A stretch of 64,000 bases of DNA. It comes from Erinaceus europaeus (taxonomy: Eukaryota > Chordata > Mammalia > Eulipotyphla > Erinaceidae). Shown piece by piece: positions 32,756 through 42,630 of the stretch (position 1 is the first letter of the stretch; every line of letters begins with the position of its first letter). A model generated the notes under the pieces. It saw only the letters and a program-made list of their open reading frames with translations, was not told the DNA's origin and ran no database searches. A program made the position numbers and the translations under genes. The stretch is from contig NC_080162.1 of NCBI RefSeq assembly GCF_950295315.1, positions 75,461,843 to 75,525,842 on the forward strand, read 5' to 3'.

Positions 32756-33081
32756 CAGTTTTGTTCACCCTGTTGAGATTGAGATTATCTCTCGGTTAAA
32801 ATCATTTGGGTCTTAAAATCTCTTATTTGGCATCAGGTCCATTGTAGGCACTCACATAGTCCCACCAGTAATTTAACTTTAGAAATGTAGCAAGTAACAA
32901 CCCTTGAGCGAAATCTTTAGAGTGGAATGGTGTTGTGGATAGCTGTTTTACCATAATTATTTCACTTTAAAGAGAACTGTTTCTCTAGGAAACTTAGCTA
33001 CTATCATCCTAATTTACCTTTACAGTTCCTAGGTGAGATCATCCAGCCAATAAAAACTGCTTTCCAATTTTTCTTTTGCAG

Positions 33082-35955
33082 ATTCAACTTTCACGTATCA
33101 AACCACCCTGGGTGGTTAAAGGTCAGCCCACTTACCAGATATGTCCCCGCATCGTCCCCATCACAGAGTCCTCCTGCCGGGGTTGGACCAATGCCAGGAC
33201 CCTCGCAGACATTAAAGCCCGTGCTCTGCAGATCCGAGGGGCAAGAGGCCACCACTGCCATCGAGAGGCAGCCACCACTGCCATCGGAGGGGGGGGTGGC
33301 CCGGGTGGAGGTGGCGGCGGGACCACGGATGAGGGAGGTGGCAGACACAGCGACAGTGGTGATGGTGGTAAGACCTGTGGCCACTGTGAGCCCGGGGGAG
33401 GCCCAAACACCCCTGGAGAGTGTGCGTCAGATCTACAGCGAACACAACTACTGCCGCCTTGTTCTCTAAATGAGGAGCATACCCAGATTGGAACTGCCAT
33501 ATCCAGTGTCAGAAGAGAGGACCAGGCTTCTCTCATAAAGGAGGAGAGCTGTCCGTTACAGAGAGTTCCTGACATCCTTATCAATGGGCTGGAAGATGCC
33601 TCCCAACTCCCTACTGTTCTGACTGGGGACCAGCCATGCCAGGCTTTGTCCCCACTGTCCTCAAAAACCCCAGTACCTGAGAATTTAGTTGAGCAGCTTC
33701 CCTTGCATCTAGATGTTAGAACTGAATGTGAGTTTGGTGCTACTTCCTGGGAAAAGGATGACAAGCATAGACCCACTGTTCCCCCAGAGAAGAGCCCTAT
33801 TCATTCTCAAATGAGTGTTGTACTAGAAGGAACAGGCCCAGCTCTGAATGGTGACTGTCATCCCACTGTGAAGGAGTCTGTGAATGTGACCCCTATTACC
33901 ATCCCTGAACCATCATTGACTGGTTGCCTGCAGGACAGACAATTTGATGATGAATCAGAGTTTGGTGGCTCATGCCCACCCCTGACAGAAAGTGCTGCTA
34001 GGCAAGAAAACTTGAAAACCGAAGCTCTTGTCTCTGCCAGTGCTGCCCCGTGGGTGCCTAGCCTGTCAAATGATAAGGTGGTGCAACAGTCTGAACTTGA
34101 CTCTGGAGAAGATAGCCTATCTGTTGAGCCTCAGGTTGGAGAGGAGCTGGAGAAAGCTGTTCCCCTTACTCCTCCTGCATTGCCTGGTGGGTTGACAGTT
34201 GAGGAGACTATAGACACCCCCAGCAACTTTCCTTCACTGTGGACCGTGCCATCTCCAGGATGCTCTGACAGTGCTGGCAGTGACTGCAAGCATGGTGAAA
34301 GTGAAAGACTGAAAATCAATGGAGATGGAGATTCTGCAGCACTGAGTGAGTCTACAGACACAGCCTCTGACTTTGAAGGCCACCTCTCTGAGGACAACAG
34401 TGAAGTTGACCTTAGTGAAGCCCCAGTAACGAAGATATTGCCAGTGGTAGACAAGGATCAGAAAAATGATTGGGACCAATCTGCTTCACTGTCCAAGGTT
34501 AACAGTGACCCGAGTCTGGTCTCAAGGACAAATAGTATAGTTGCTTCCCAGAGCTGGGTGTCTCGTGTATGTGCAGTCCCCCAAAGGATCCCAGACTCCC
34601 TGCTTCTAGCCAGCACTGAGTACCAGCCAAGACCTGTGTACCTGGGCAGGTCTGGGTCCTCAGTGGAGGCCACTAACCCACTGGTAATGCAGTTGCTGCA
34701 GGGCAGCTTGCCCTTAGAGAAAGTTCTTCTTCCTGCCCACAGTGGCAGCAAACCCAAATCCCCACAACTCCCACATACTAAAGAACAGAGCTCCTTTGGC
34801 ATGAGATCTTTGCAAGACCCTGGAGAAAACAGTTGTGTGGTTGGCAGGAGTAGCCTCAGTTCTCTAAGAGTTTTGAAAGAGCCTCTTGGACCTGAGAGTT
34901 GTGAAGCAGGCACTGGTCTTTCTCAGCTAGAGGCCACCCAAAAGACATCTAAGATAATCCCGTGTTTAGACTCCCTATGTCCAGTGACAAATACAGCAGC
35001 TGCCTCTGGGAAACTTGAAGTGGAATCCAAAGAGCGTTTCTGTCCCTTTGGTTTTGAAGATCAGAAGGAAGCTTGTGACCTGTCCCAGGGCAGTAATTCA
35101 AATGCTGCCATAGGCAGAAGTCCAGGAAATCTCACTACCTCGAGAGCCCCTTATTTCTCATCTCCAAATGTGGTCTCCTTGGGTCCTGATCAGACAGGTC
35201 AGACCTTGTGTAATCAGAACAGTGTTGGAAGCCAAGGGAAGAAGCTCTTTGCCTCTAAGAACATGTCTGCAGCCCTTCAGTGTCCTAGGCCATTGGAGCC
35301 AGTGCCACTGCCCTCTGGTGCTCCTCCCAGCTCTACCCCTAGGAAGTTGGGGTTGAACAAGAACTCTGTGTCTGGTGGGGTACAAGCTGCCAGAGAAGAC
35401 TGGGTTCCAAAGCCACCACCTGCCTCTGTCAGCACCGTCAAGAGTGAGAAGACTTTGGGGGGCGGTCTACTCAAGGCAAATGCGGAGAACAGGAACACTG
35501 CTGGGCCTGGTGCTCGGGAGCTGGTGGATCACTTGCCCTTTGTCCTTGACCTGCCCTTCTGGAAATTACCCCGAGAGCCTGGGAAAGGTCTCAGTCAGCC
35601 TCTGGAGCCTTCATCCATCCCCTCCCAACTCAACATCAAACAGGCATTTTATGGGAAGCTTTCCAAACTCCAGCTAAGTTCCACCAGCTTTAATTACCCT
35701 TCCAGCTCTCCCACCTTTCCCAAAGGCCTTGCTGGAAGCGTGGTGCAGCTGAGCCACAAAGCACACTTTGGTGCAAGCCACAGTGCATCACTTTCCTTGC
35801 AGATGTTCACCGACAGCAGCACAGTGGAAAGCATCTCTCTCCAGTGTGCGTGTAGCCTGAAAGCCATGATCATGTGCCAGGGCTGTGGTGCGTTCTGTCA
35901 TGATGACTGTATTGGACCCTCAAAGCTTTGTGTATTGTGCCTTGTGGTGAGATAA
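33082..35955 (+). CDS. ASXL1: ASXL1 coding exon 13 (last exon, C-terminus)
   Basis: The exon starts at [20 protein letters not shown] in phase 0 and runs 957 codons to taa at 35953-35955. A Gly-rich segment (33284-33340) contains an eight-G run at 33289-33296, the site of the recurrent human c.1934dup mutation. The central region is Ser/Pro/Glu-rich and poorly conserved. Blocks of strong conservation reappear at [14 protein letters not shown] (about 34480-34580), [20 protein letters not shown] (about 34669-34728) and [13 protein letters not shown] to the end. The last 36 residues form the atypical C-terminal PHD finger, with Cys/His at [17 protein letters not shown] (about 35845-35943). With the exons to the left the whole protein would be about 1530 residues, against 1541 in human. 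Confidence 0.98.
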   Translation: MQLSRIKPPWVVKGQPTYQICPRIVPITESSCRGWTNARTLADIKARALQIRGARGHHCHREAATTAIGGGGGPGGGGGGTTDEGGGRHSDSGDGGKTCGHCEPGGGPNTPGECASDLQRTQLLPPCSLNEEHTQIGTAISSVRREDQASLIKEESCPLQRVPDILINGLEDASQLPTVLTGDQPCQALSPLSSKTPVPENLVEQLPLHLDVRTECEFGATSWEKDDKHRPTVPPEKSPIHSQMSVVLEGTGPALNGDCHPTVKESVNVTPITIPEPSLTGCLQDRQFDDESEFGGSCPPLTESAARQENLKTEALVSASAAPWVPSLSNDKVVQQSELDSGEDSLSVEPQVGEELEKAVPLTPPALPGGLTVEETIDTPSNFPSLWTVPSPGCSDSAGSDCKHGESERLKINGDGDSAALSESTDTASDFEGHLSEDNSEVDLSEAPVTKILPVVDKDQKNDWDQSASLSKVNSDPSLVSRTNSIVASQSWVSRVCAVPQRIPDSLLLASTEYQPRPVYLGRSGSSVEATNPLVMQLLQGSLPLEKVLLPAHSGSKPKSPQLPHTKEQSSFGMRSLQDPGENSCVVGRSSLSSLRVLKEPLGPESCEAGTGLSQLEATQKTSKIIPCLDSLCPVTNTAAASGKLEVESKERFCPFGFEDQKEACDLSQGSNSNAAIGRSPGNLTTSRAPYFSSPNVVSLGPDQTGQTLCNQNSVGSQGKKLFASKNMSAALQCPRPLEPVPLPSGAPPSSTPRKLGLNKNSVSGGVQAAREDWVPKPPPASVSTVKSEKTLGGGLLKANAENRNTAGPGARELVDHLPFVLDLPFWKLPREPGKGLSQPLEPSSIPSQLNIKQAFYGKLSKLQLSSTSFNYPSSSPTFPKGLAGSVVQLSHKAHFGASHSASLSLQMFTDSSTVESISLQCACSLKAMIMCQGCGAFCHDDCIGPSKLCVLCLVVR

Positions 35956-36045
35956 TAAATTATGGCCATGGGAAAAGTTGTACATTTAGTGTGTGTATTT
36001 TGATAATGATTGATCTTAAATCTGTATACAGAATATTATTGATAC

Positions 36046-36051
36046 AATAAA
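36046..36051 (+). terminator. ASXL1: Proximal polyadenylation signal of ASXL1
   Basis: AATAAA in the context gatacaataaactgtc, about 90 bases after the stop codon. Downstream U/GU content (tgtctctttgggc) is moderate. If used, it would give a very short 3' UTR. Confidence 0.5.
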
Positions 36052-36997
36052 CTGTCTCTTTGGGCAAGAGTATTCTTGCCTCGCCCTAAAATTTATAGTG
36101 CTAGAGCCCCTCTGATACTTACTGACCCTTCTGGTCTTACTGGAGGGTTTCCTGCAGGGTAGCTTGTTGGGCTGCCCAAGGCTAACCAGCCAGCCAGAGC
36201 TCTTACACAGACACAGCCTGGTGTGGTGGGGGGGAGTCTGCCTGACAACCTAGAGGGGCTTGAAGCTGAAGCAAGAAGGTTCTGTTCTCCACCAAGGGAA
36301 CTAATCTATCCAAACTGAGTAGAAATGTCAGTCTTCCATTGGCCCCTTCCCTGCTGCCATCTGCTATTCTGTCTGGGGTATTGATGGCTGGGAAAGAAGC
36401 CATCACAGGGTTACACTGACTCCCAGCAGTGCCCACCAGGGGGCTCAGTCACCTGCTGACCTCAGGGTCACAGTTCAGTCATTTGCCAGTTGATGGAGCC
36501 ATCTGGCCTTTGATTCTATTGCAGAAACCAATTTGGAACTTTCCTGCTCTGGTACAATCACTGGCCCTCAGGAGCTTTTGGAACCTTGAATAGACCTGCT
36601 TGGACAGTGGGAGTTGAGGATAGGGTCCTCTGTTTTCTTGAAATGCCATCTGTAGACCTTGTAAAGTCAGATATCCTGACATTTGGCAGGTGACTTCCTC
36701 TGCTGACACCTTCCCTGCCACTTTGAACTCTAGAGGAGTAGGCATCTCCATGCACCTGTGTATGTGAAAGTCATTTTACATTTCAAAGCAGTGTGTGTTT
36801 CTTATTTTTATATTTTTAACTCTTTATTCTTGGATGTATAAAGTGAACTTTTTGGCTTCTGTAAGTATGCTCTATGCACCTCTAATGTTTGATCATGTAT
36901 TTATATGTTGTACACAGTACCGGCCAATTCTGTAAAGGATGTATTGTACAGAGAACATGACCATGTCTCCCTTATTTTATGTCTTTGGCATCATTGC

Positions 36998-37003
36998 ATT
37001 AAA
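36998..37003 (+). terminator. ASXL1: Middle polyadenylation signal (ATTAAA) of ASXL1
   Basis: ATTAAA in gcattaaaatggtgtaattg, followed within 20 bases by a T-rich stretch starting at 37018 that could serve as the downstream element. Confidence 0.5.
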
Positions 37004-37942
37004 ATGGTGTAATTGACTTTTTTTTTTTTTTTGTCCTATCTTATGTCAGAGCAACTATGTGCTGTATTGCCTGACATGAGAGTGGAGTGATTTGACTAGT
37101 TATCTTCCAGGTTGGCCTGGTGCCCTGTGGTGGCCTCCAGAGCCAATGTTAGTTTCCCACAAGCTACTGAGTAAATACGTCTGTTTCTTCAGATCTCTTT
37201 CTGTCTTCACTGGCTGCTTGTTGCCATGTGTGACAAATCACCACCCAGTGTTTAGTTCTTCTGAATTTGAGAGTGAGTACTCTGGGCAGCCCCATGCTGT
37301 CTTTTCCAGACCTGGCTCTAGGGCCACTGCCTGACAATATCTGGGACCATACTTTCCTGAGACCATGGGGCTCTTTTTTGATGTACTTTTGACAGCAAGT
37401 TGGGGAAGTAGCAGCCATTCCTGCTAACTGCCACTCCCCCAACATATTTTCATCAAATAGATGTTTCTGTAGTTGTCTTCCCACACCCTGCTTCCTGCCT
37501 TACTTCTTACACTTGACTTGTGGCAGAGTTGAAAGTCCTTGTTTAACCTAGGTCTCTGTGTGTGGATGCATCTGTGTGAAGTATAGAATTATAAAATTAT
37601 GGCCTCAGGAAGTCCCATTTCATCTGAAAGTTCTCCTTCTGCCATTTCATCCAGTGGGGTGCTTTTTTCTTTTCTTTTCTCTTCTTTTCTTTTTGTCATG
37701 CAAAGCATGAGTGAAAAGTTGCCAATGTGGTGGTGTTGATTTAAATGCAGTATTGGCCAAGTCGTTAGCTTCCACAGTCAGTCTACCAAAGACAGGGAGC
37801 AGAGGCCCAAACATAGCTGATTCTCCTCTTCTTTCTGCTGATACCTTTGGGGCCACTGTAGGGGTATAGTTTGGAACTGGTCTGGTCCATGGGGCTGCCC
37901 AGAAAAAGCACTGCTCTTGTATGTCTCTTATGGTATTGGAAA

Positions 37943-37948
37943 AATAAA
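37943..37948 (+). terminator. ASXL1: Distal polyadenylation signal of ASXL1
   Basis: AATAAA in gaaaaataaacctgtac, followed by the GU-rich tgtacttgtggtctc. Cleavage is expected at about 37960-37966. Distance from the stop fits a 2-kb 3' UTR. Confidence 0.65.
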
Positions 37949-38099
37949 CCTGTACAATCTGTACTTGTGGTCTCAGTCATCTCTGTGGCCACTTGCTTTT
38001 GGGATTAGGGGAGAGGAGGGAAGAAAGGTCAGGTTGTACAGAAGCTGCTTTGAGGGAGTGGGCCTCAGCTTACATCACTCTGGCTCAGGAGCAGGATTT

Positions 38100-38378
38100 T
38101 TTTTTTAATATTTATTTTATTAATTTATTCCCTTTTGTTGCCCTTGTTGTTTTATTGTTGTAGTTATTATTGTTGTCGTTGTTGGATAGCACAGAGAGAA
38201 ATGGAGAGAGGAGGGGAAGACAGAGGGGGAGAGAAAGATAGACACCTGCAGACCTGCTTCACCGCCTGTGAAGCGACTCCCCTGCAGGTGGGGAGCCGGG
38301 GTTGGAACCGGGATCCTTATGCCGGTCCTTGTGCTTTGCGCCACCTGCGCTTAACCCGCTGTGCTACAGCCCGACTGC
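38100..38378 (-). mobile_element. SINE-A copy, short variant, young
   Basis: Antisense insertion with intact head (gcgcttaacccgctgtgcta is the A-box complement), CT/GA body and GTT/ATT-rich tail. The 14-bp duplication caggagcaggattt lies at 38086-38099 and 38379-38392. The perfect duplication suggests a fairly recent insertion. Confidence 0.95.
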
Positions 38379-38631
38379 CAGGAGCAGGATTTCTTAATGT
38401 GAAGCTCTTGTTTTGTGAGCTTAGGCCTAAAGGCATTTCACTTGTCTTCAGACCCTGTCACTTGACAAACTTCTCTCCAGTATGAACTGGCAGCTGAACT
38501 CTAATGAAAGCTGTGGTAGTGCTTTTCCCCTTGTGAGCATGGCTGTGTGTACCATGACATCCCTCCAGAGCTGCTTATCCCCAACTGTCTCAATGAGAGA
38601 GTTGGCCACAAAGGCTTCTAGTGACTTGATG

Positions 38632-38632
<1 letters not shown>

Positions 38633-38672
<40 letters not shown>

Positions 38673-38674
38673 TG
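38633..38674. repeat. (TG)n microsatellite
   Basis: About 19 TG units starting in gacctgtgtgtg and ending in tctgtctgtgag. Likely polymorphic. Confidence 0.97.
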
Positions 38675-39046
38675 TCTGTGAGGGAGGAACACCAGCCCTG
38701 GCTTTAAAAAGCCTTGAGTAGGAGCTCCTTGGTGTGTGACAGTAGACAGCAGTGAAGTAGACACTGACATTAGGGAATTTGAGTGGATGCCAGACTGCAG
38801 GAGGTGATTTCTTGAATTCCTCAGATCTGGGTCAAAAGTAAGTCACCAAGTAGGGCACATGCCTTGTCCAATGTATGGCTCAGATTGAAACACTGTCACT
38901 ACATGGGAGGTCCTATGGTATTGGAGGAAGCTCCAGTGCTCTAGTATTTCCTCCCTGTCTTTGATGGATGAAAAATTACTGTGCAGAGTGGCATATAGAT
39001 AAGACCCCTGGCTAAGCAAAAATAATAAATAGGAATTCTCAGGCTT

Positions 39047-39351
39047 GAGGGGCTGGGCGGTACCACAGCAGGTTAAGTGCACACGATGCAAAGCTCAAGG
39101 ACTGGCATAAGGATCCCGGCTCTAGGCCCTGGCTCCCCACATGCAGGATGGTTGCCTCACAAGTGGTCAAGAAGGTCTGCAGATATCTATCTTTCTTTCC
39201 TCTCTGCCTTCCCTTCTGTTGATTTTTCTCTGTCCTGTCCAACAACAACAGCAATAACAACAAGGGCAACAAAAATGGCCCCCAGGAGTAGTGGATTCGT
39301 ATACTTCAGACACTGAGCCCCACCGATAACCCTGGAGGCAAAAAAAACAAA
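39047..39351 (+). mobile_element. SINE-A copy, long variant with target duplication
   Basis: Starts gaggggctgggcggtaccac, carries the CAACAA tail followed by the 3' module (ggcccccaggagtagtgg to cctggaggc) and an A-rich end. Perfect 13-bp duplication aattctcaggctt at 39034-39046 and 39352-39364. Confidence 0.95.
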
Positions 39352-39699
39352 AATTCTCAGGCTTACATAGCCTAATTTTTAAGACATGCTTTGGGCTCAT
39401 TGGAAACCAGTATGTAAATAAGACAAAAGCAAACATGATGGAAATAAAAGATTAGTTGGCAGATATCCACTGATTTGCTTGCTATGGATTGGATAAAATA
39501 GGTTACACGTGGTAGGATTTATTGAGGGTGGATTAAGCTGCAGTTTTGTGGTGCTGGCTGTTAGAAGTACTTGTGGATAAGTTGCAGTTAGGTGACTCTG
39601 CAGTAATTGGGTAGCTGGTTGGTGGTGGCGATATGTACATGTGCCATTATAAATCTGTTTGCCCAGTTATATCTGCAGGATTTTAGGATGTGTTACAAT

Positions 39700-40130
39700 T
39701 CAGAGTTGGGGTGTGATATTGTCAGTCAGCTCATCAGAGAGGTAGAAGAGTACTGTGGGATAAAGCGCTGGCTGTGTCCCATCTGCTGGCTCTGGGGCTG
39801 GGGTAAGCTCTTCAGCCTCTCTGCCAACTTCTCCATTTCCCAACGGGAGTAGTAGCTCTACTCTGTAAAGTTGTTACTGCTGAGCATACAGGATGGACAC
39901 TTGGCCTGGATAGCTGTTGCATAGATTTCCATTAGTCTGCACAGCTGCCACCTGCTTGATCACCCCAAGGATGAGCTGTGCACCATCCTGGAAGGTGGGG
40001 TGTGTTCTCAGTGAGTATTTGCCTTTTGACTTCACACTACAGTCGTTGAGTACACAGTCCTAAGTCTTGAGACTGAGAACTTGATAGAGGACTACTTTAC
40101 TCATGACCCAAAGGACAAGAAAATTGATGT
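39700..40130 (-). pseudogene. Possible processed pseudogene, source not identified
   Basis: One minus-strand frame reads plausibly for about 135 codons with only two internal stops (at about 40061 and 39862). Read downstream, it contains VLNDCSVKSKGKYSLRTHPT, then FQDGAQLILGVIKQVAAVQT, NGNLCNSYPGQVSILYAQQ and, after a stop, PTVLFYLSDELTDNI before a terminal stop at 39700-39702. Composition looks like coding sequence that has lost function. I do not recognise the parent gene, and no poly-A tract or clear target duplication was found, so it may also be chance. Confidence 0.3.
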
Positions 40131-41504
40131 TTCAGAATGCAAAGGATAACCAACTGACCAGGTAAGATGCCATTAATTTGTCTTATGTCCAAAGTCAGAC
40201 TTTGTTTGAGAGAGGTATGTATGTGTACTCAGTATTCCAAACCCATCAGGCCCTTTGGGAACCCAAAATATGTCTGATCTGAGAAGATACAGCACAGACT
40301 GTTTCCCTCTGTGGGTGCCACAAAAAGCTATGGAGGGTAGGCTTTGACCTTGGGGATTAATACTTGAAGCCAAATAAGTATCAATTGACGAGCTCAGTTC
40401 TTTGTCTTTCCTTTGTCAATTTGAGAGTTTGGAATGAATATCTACTAAACGATAGAAAAGCAAACTCTAAGGGAATTGGAGTTAGAAAAAGGGAGCTGTC
40501 AGTGCAATGGCTTTTACACTTTCCTGGGAATCCAGGCTCTCCTGAGAGCCTGATGGAGGCTCCTCTCAAGGATGCGTGCACACACTCAAAATTGAATATG
40601 CTGTTCCAGAGGGCCGTGAGCTCCATAGGCTGCTGGGACCCATTTATAAACCTCCTGTCGGATAATAAGCCTAAGTAAATCTGCATTTCTACAGGGGAGA
40701 GATGACTTCGCAAAGGATGTTTAGATTTCCTGGAACTACTAGGCGTTCCTTTCATGTTTTAAATTATTTTAAAAGGCAGTCACAGGCATTTTCAGTCTTC
40801 TTCATTGACTAAAGAGAGATTATCCTGTTTTGTCTCTGAGTTAAGTTCACTGTTCTGTGAAGGCATTTACATTTAACGTTGTCTTTACACTATTAACAAC
40901 AGTGGTCTGGAGCCTATCTAAAAGAGACAAACTGAACCAAGCACTGCTTCTCTGTCCTCAAAGCAGTTTCTTCTTAGATCCCCGTGCTCCATGGAGCCAC
41001 GCTTCTCCTGTGCAGGTAAGTGCTTCCCTGGTCAGCCAGCATAGCCGTGTAAGCTGGGTTCTGTGTATTGGACATAATGCCTCTTGTGCGGTTTCAATGG
41101 TCACTTGGTGCATTTCAGAGATGACATTTTGGTAGGGAAGGAGTTTCCAGGGACAACTAAGGATTTGTTGTCATTGGTCCCTACATGCGTGTGAATAAAT
41201 GAAGTGCTGGGTGTTGGCTTCTTGACTGATGCTATTGTCCTTAATAATACCCCTTGCCCTGGAGTCGGGGTGGGGGACTTCCAAGCTAAATCATTTGGTC
41301 TGGCCCTAGGCAACCAGAACTTCTCTCACAGTTCTGGTTTTTAAGTTGGTGATTTTATGTCACCCTGTGAGTGATGTTATAAATACCTAAATGCCTCTTG
41401 GCAGAAACAAGTTTCCCCACCCCTGCCCTGGAGGATACTCCTTTGGTGTAATGACTCTCAACTATTTGTCCTTTTATTTTTAAATAAAAATTTTAGTAAG
41501 TTTT

Positions 41505-41688
41505 TAAAAACTTTTTTACTTATTTTGGATAGAGACAGAGAAATTGAGAGGGAAGAGGAAGAGACACCTGCAGCACAGTTTCACCACTTATGAAGCTTCC
41601 CCGTGCAGGTGGGGGCCTGCCAGGGGATTGAGCCTGCTCCCTTTTGTGCATTCAACCAGGTGCACCACTGCTCAGCCCCCCCCCCCTT
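41505..41688 (-). mobile_element. SINE-D copy, diverged
   Basis: Antisense: ttttggatagagacagagaa, cacctgcagcacagtttcac, gcttccccgtgcaggtgg, and head complement aaccaggtgcaccactgctc. Ends in a C10 run. Confidence 0.75.
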
Positions 41689-42630
41689 TTTAATATGACA
41701 CTGGAAAATGAACCAGTGTTTCATAGATGTCTGATACCACTGCTGAGTGGCCTCTCTGGCTCAAACTCCTTGTCCTTTATTCAGAGAGGAGAGGTACCAC
41801 CACACTGCAGCATCAGCCAGAGTTTGCCTGGTGCCAACCATGATGTACCTATGTGGTCACAGGGCTTGAATCTAGGGCCCCACGCAAAGTGGGTGTTCTG
41901 TGGTAAGCTTATGAAAATAAGCCAGCTGTTGTCATATCCCTACAAATTTTCCTTGCAGTTTAATAAAAATGGTTTATGTAGGGTGAAGGGAAAATAAAGC
42001 TTTGTACAGATAATTGCTTAGCTTTTTTTTTGTGTCTCCTCCCCCTCCACTTTAAAGTGGGATCCAGGGTTTGGGGTTGAATGGAATGTCTGGTGCTGAT
42101 GGTCTAGAACAGGGTTGGTGTTTGCTTAGTTTCCAAACCAGTGCTCAGTGACTGTGTGTGAGTGCCTTAGTTAGTGGACACATGCACTGGGATGTTGGGT
42201 GGGAAGCAGGGCATTGGTCACTGGCTGCACTAAGAGATACCCACTACACCTCTCTGCTCATCTGGAAGTGGGACAAGAACACTTCCTTGGGAAGGTGACC
42301 AAGCCTTCACAGTAGTGCCTGGCACTTGGCTGGCACCAGTAGATCTTTGTTTCCTTCTCTTTTTGACAGACTTACAGTTGTAAGAAGTGATGGGTTTATG
42401 GAAGAAAATATGAGGGCAGGGATTCAACTTAGTAGAAGTGCACGTGCTTACTGTGTAATCCCTGAGAATAAAAAATGTTTTTTCAAGTCTACAGAGGACC
42501 TTCTGTGTGATAGCTTACTAGCTAGAAGAAGGTAGAATCTGTTAGTAGGAAGGTATTTCAGTGTTAAACTGGAAAAAAGAGAACTAGTGGACAGGGCTGC
42601 TATTGCGAATACATGGTAGAAAGAAGGCAT

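Larger units (their letters stand above)
31963..33081 (+). other. ASXL1: ASXL1 intron 12
   Basis: Holds an antisense SINE-A (about 32125-32425) and an antisense SINE-D-like copy (about 32475-32755). The last 300 bp before the acceptor tttcttttgcag have no recognisable repeat. An artefactual in-frame ATG lies just before the acceptor (33076), so the conceptual open frame that starts there is not the real exon start. Confidence 0.85.
35956..37965 (+). other. ASXL1: ASXL1 3' UTR
   Basis: About 2 kb of repeat-free sequence between the stop codon and a distal AATAAA. The length matches the human 3' UTR as I remember it, and the absence of any SINE in an otherwise saturated locus supports transcript constraint. 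Several polyadenylation signals are present (separate entries). Confidence 0.75.
37966..42630. other. Intergenic region between convergent ASXL1 and NOL4L
   Basis: This stretch lies between the two 3' ends. It contains two young SINE-A copies with perfect duplications, a (TG)n tract, a decayed SINE-D, and a possible processed pseudogene. Unique-looking parts (38393-38632, 38673-39033, 39365-39690, 40140-41500, 41700-42630) show no open frame that looks coding. Confidence 0.7.

Noticed and set aside
33191..33469. Second plus-strand open frame overlapping ASXL1 exon 13 (out of frame)
   Set aside because: Shadow frame of GC-rich coding sequence; considered as dual coding but no independent sign of selection can be seen in one sequence.
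33132..33776. Long minus-strand open frame opposite ASXL1 exon 13
   Set aside because: It lies within a strongly conserved coding exon on the other strand; Gly/Pro-rich complement explains the open frame. No splice or family support.
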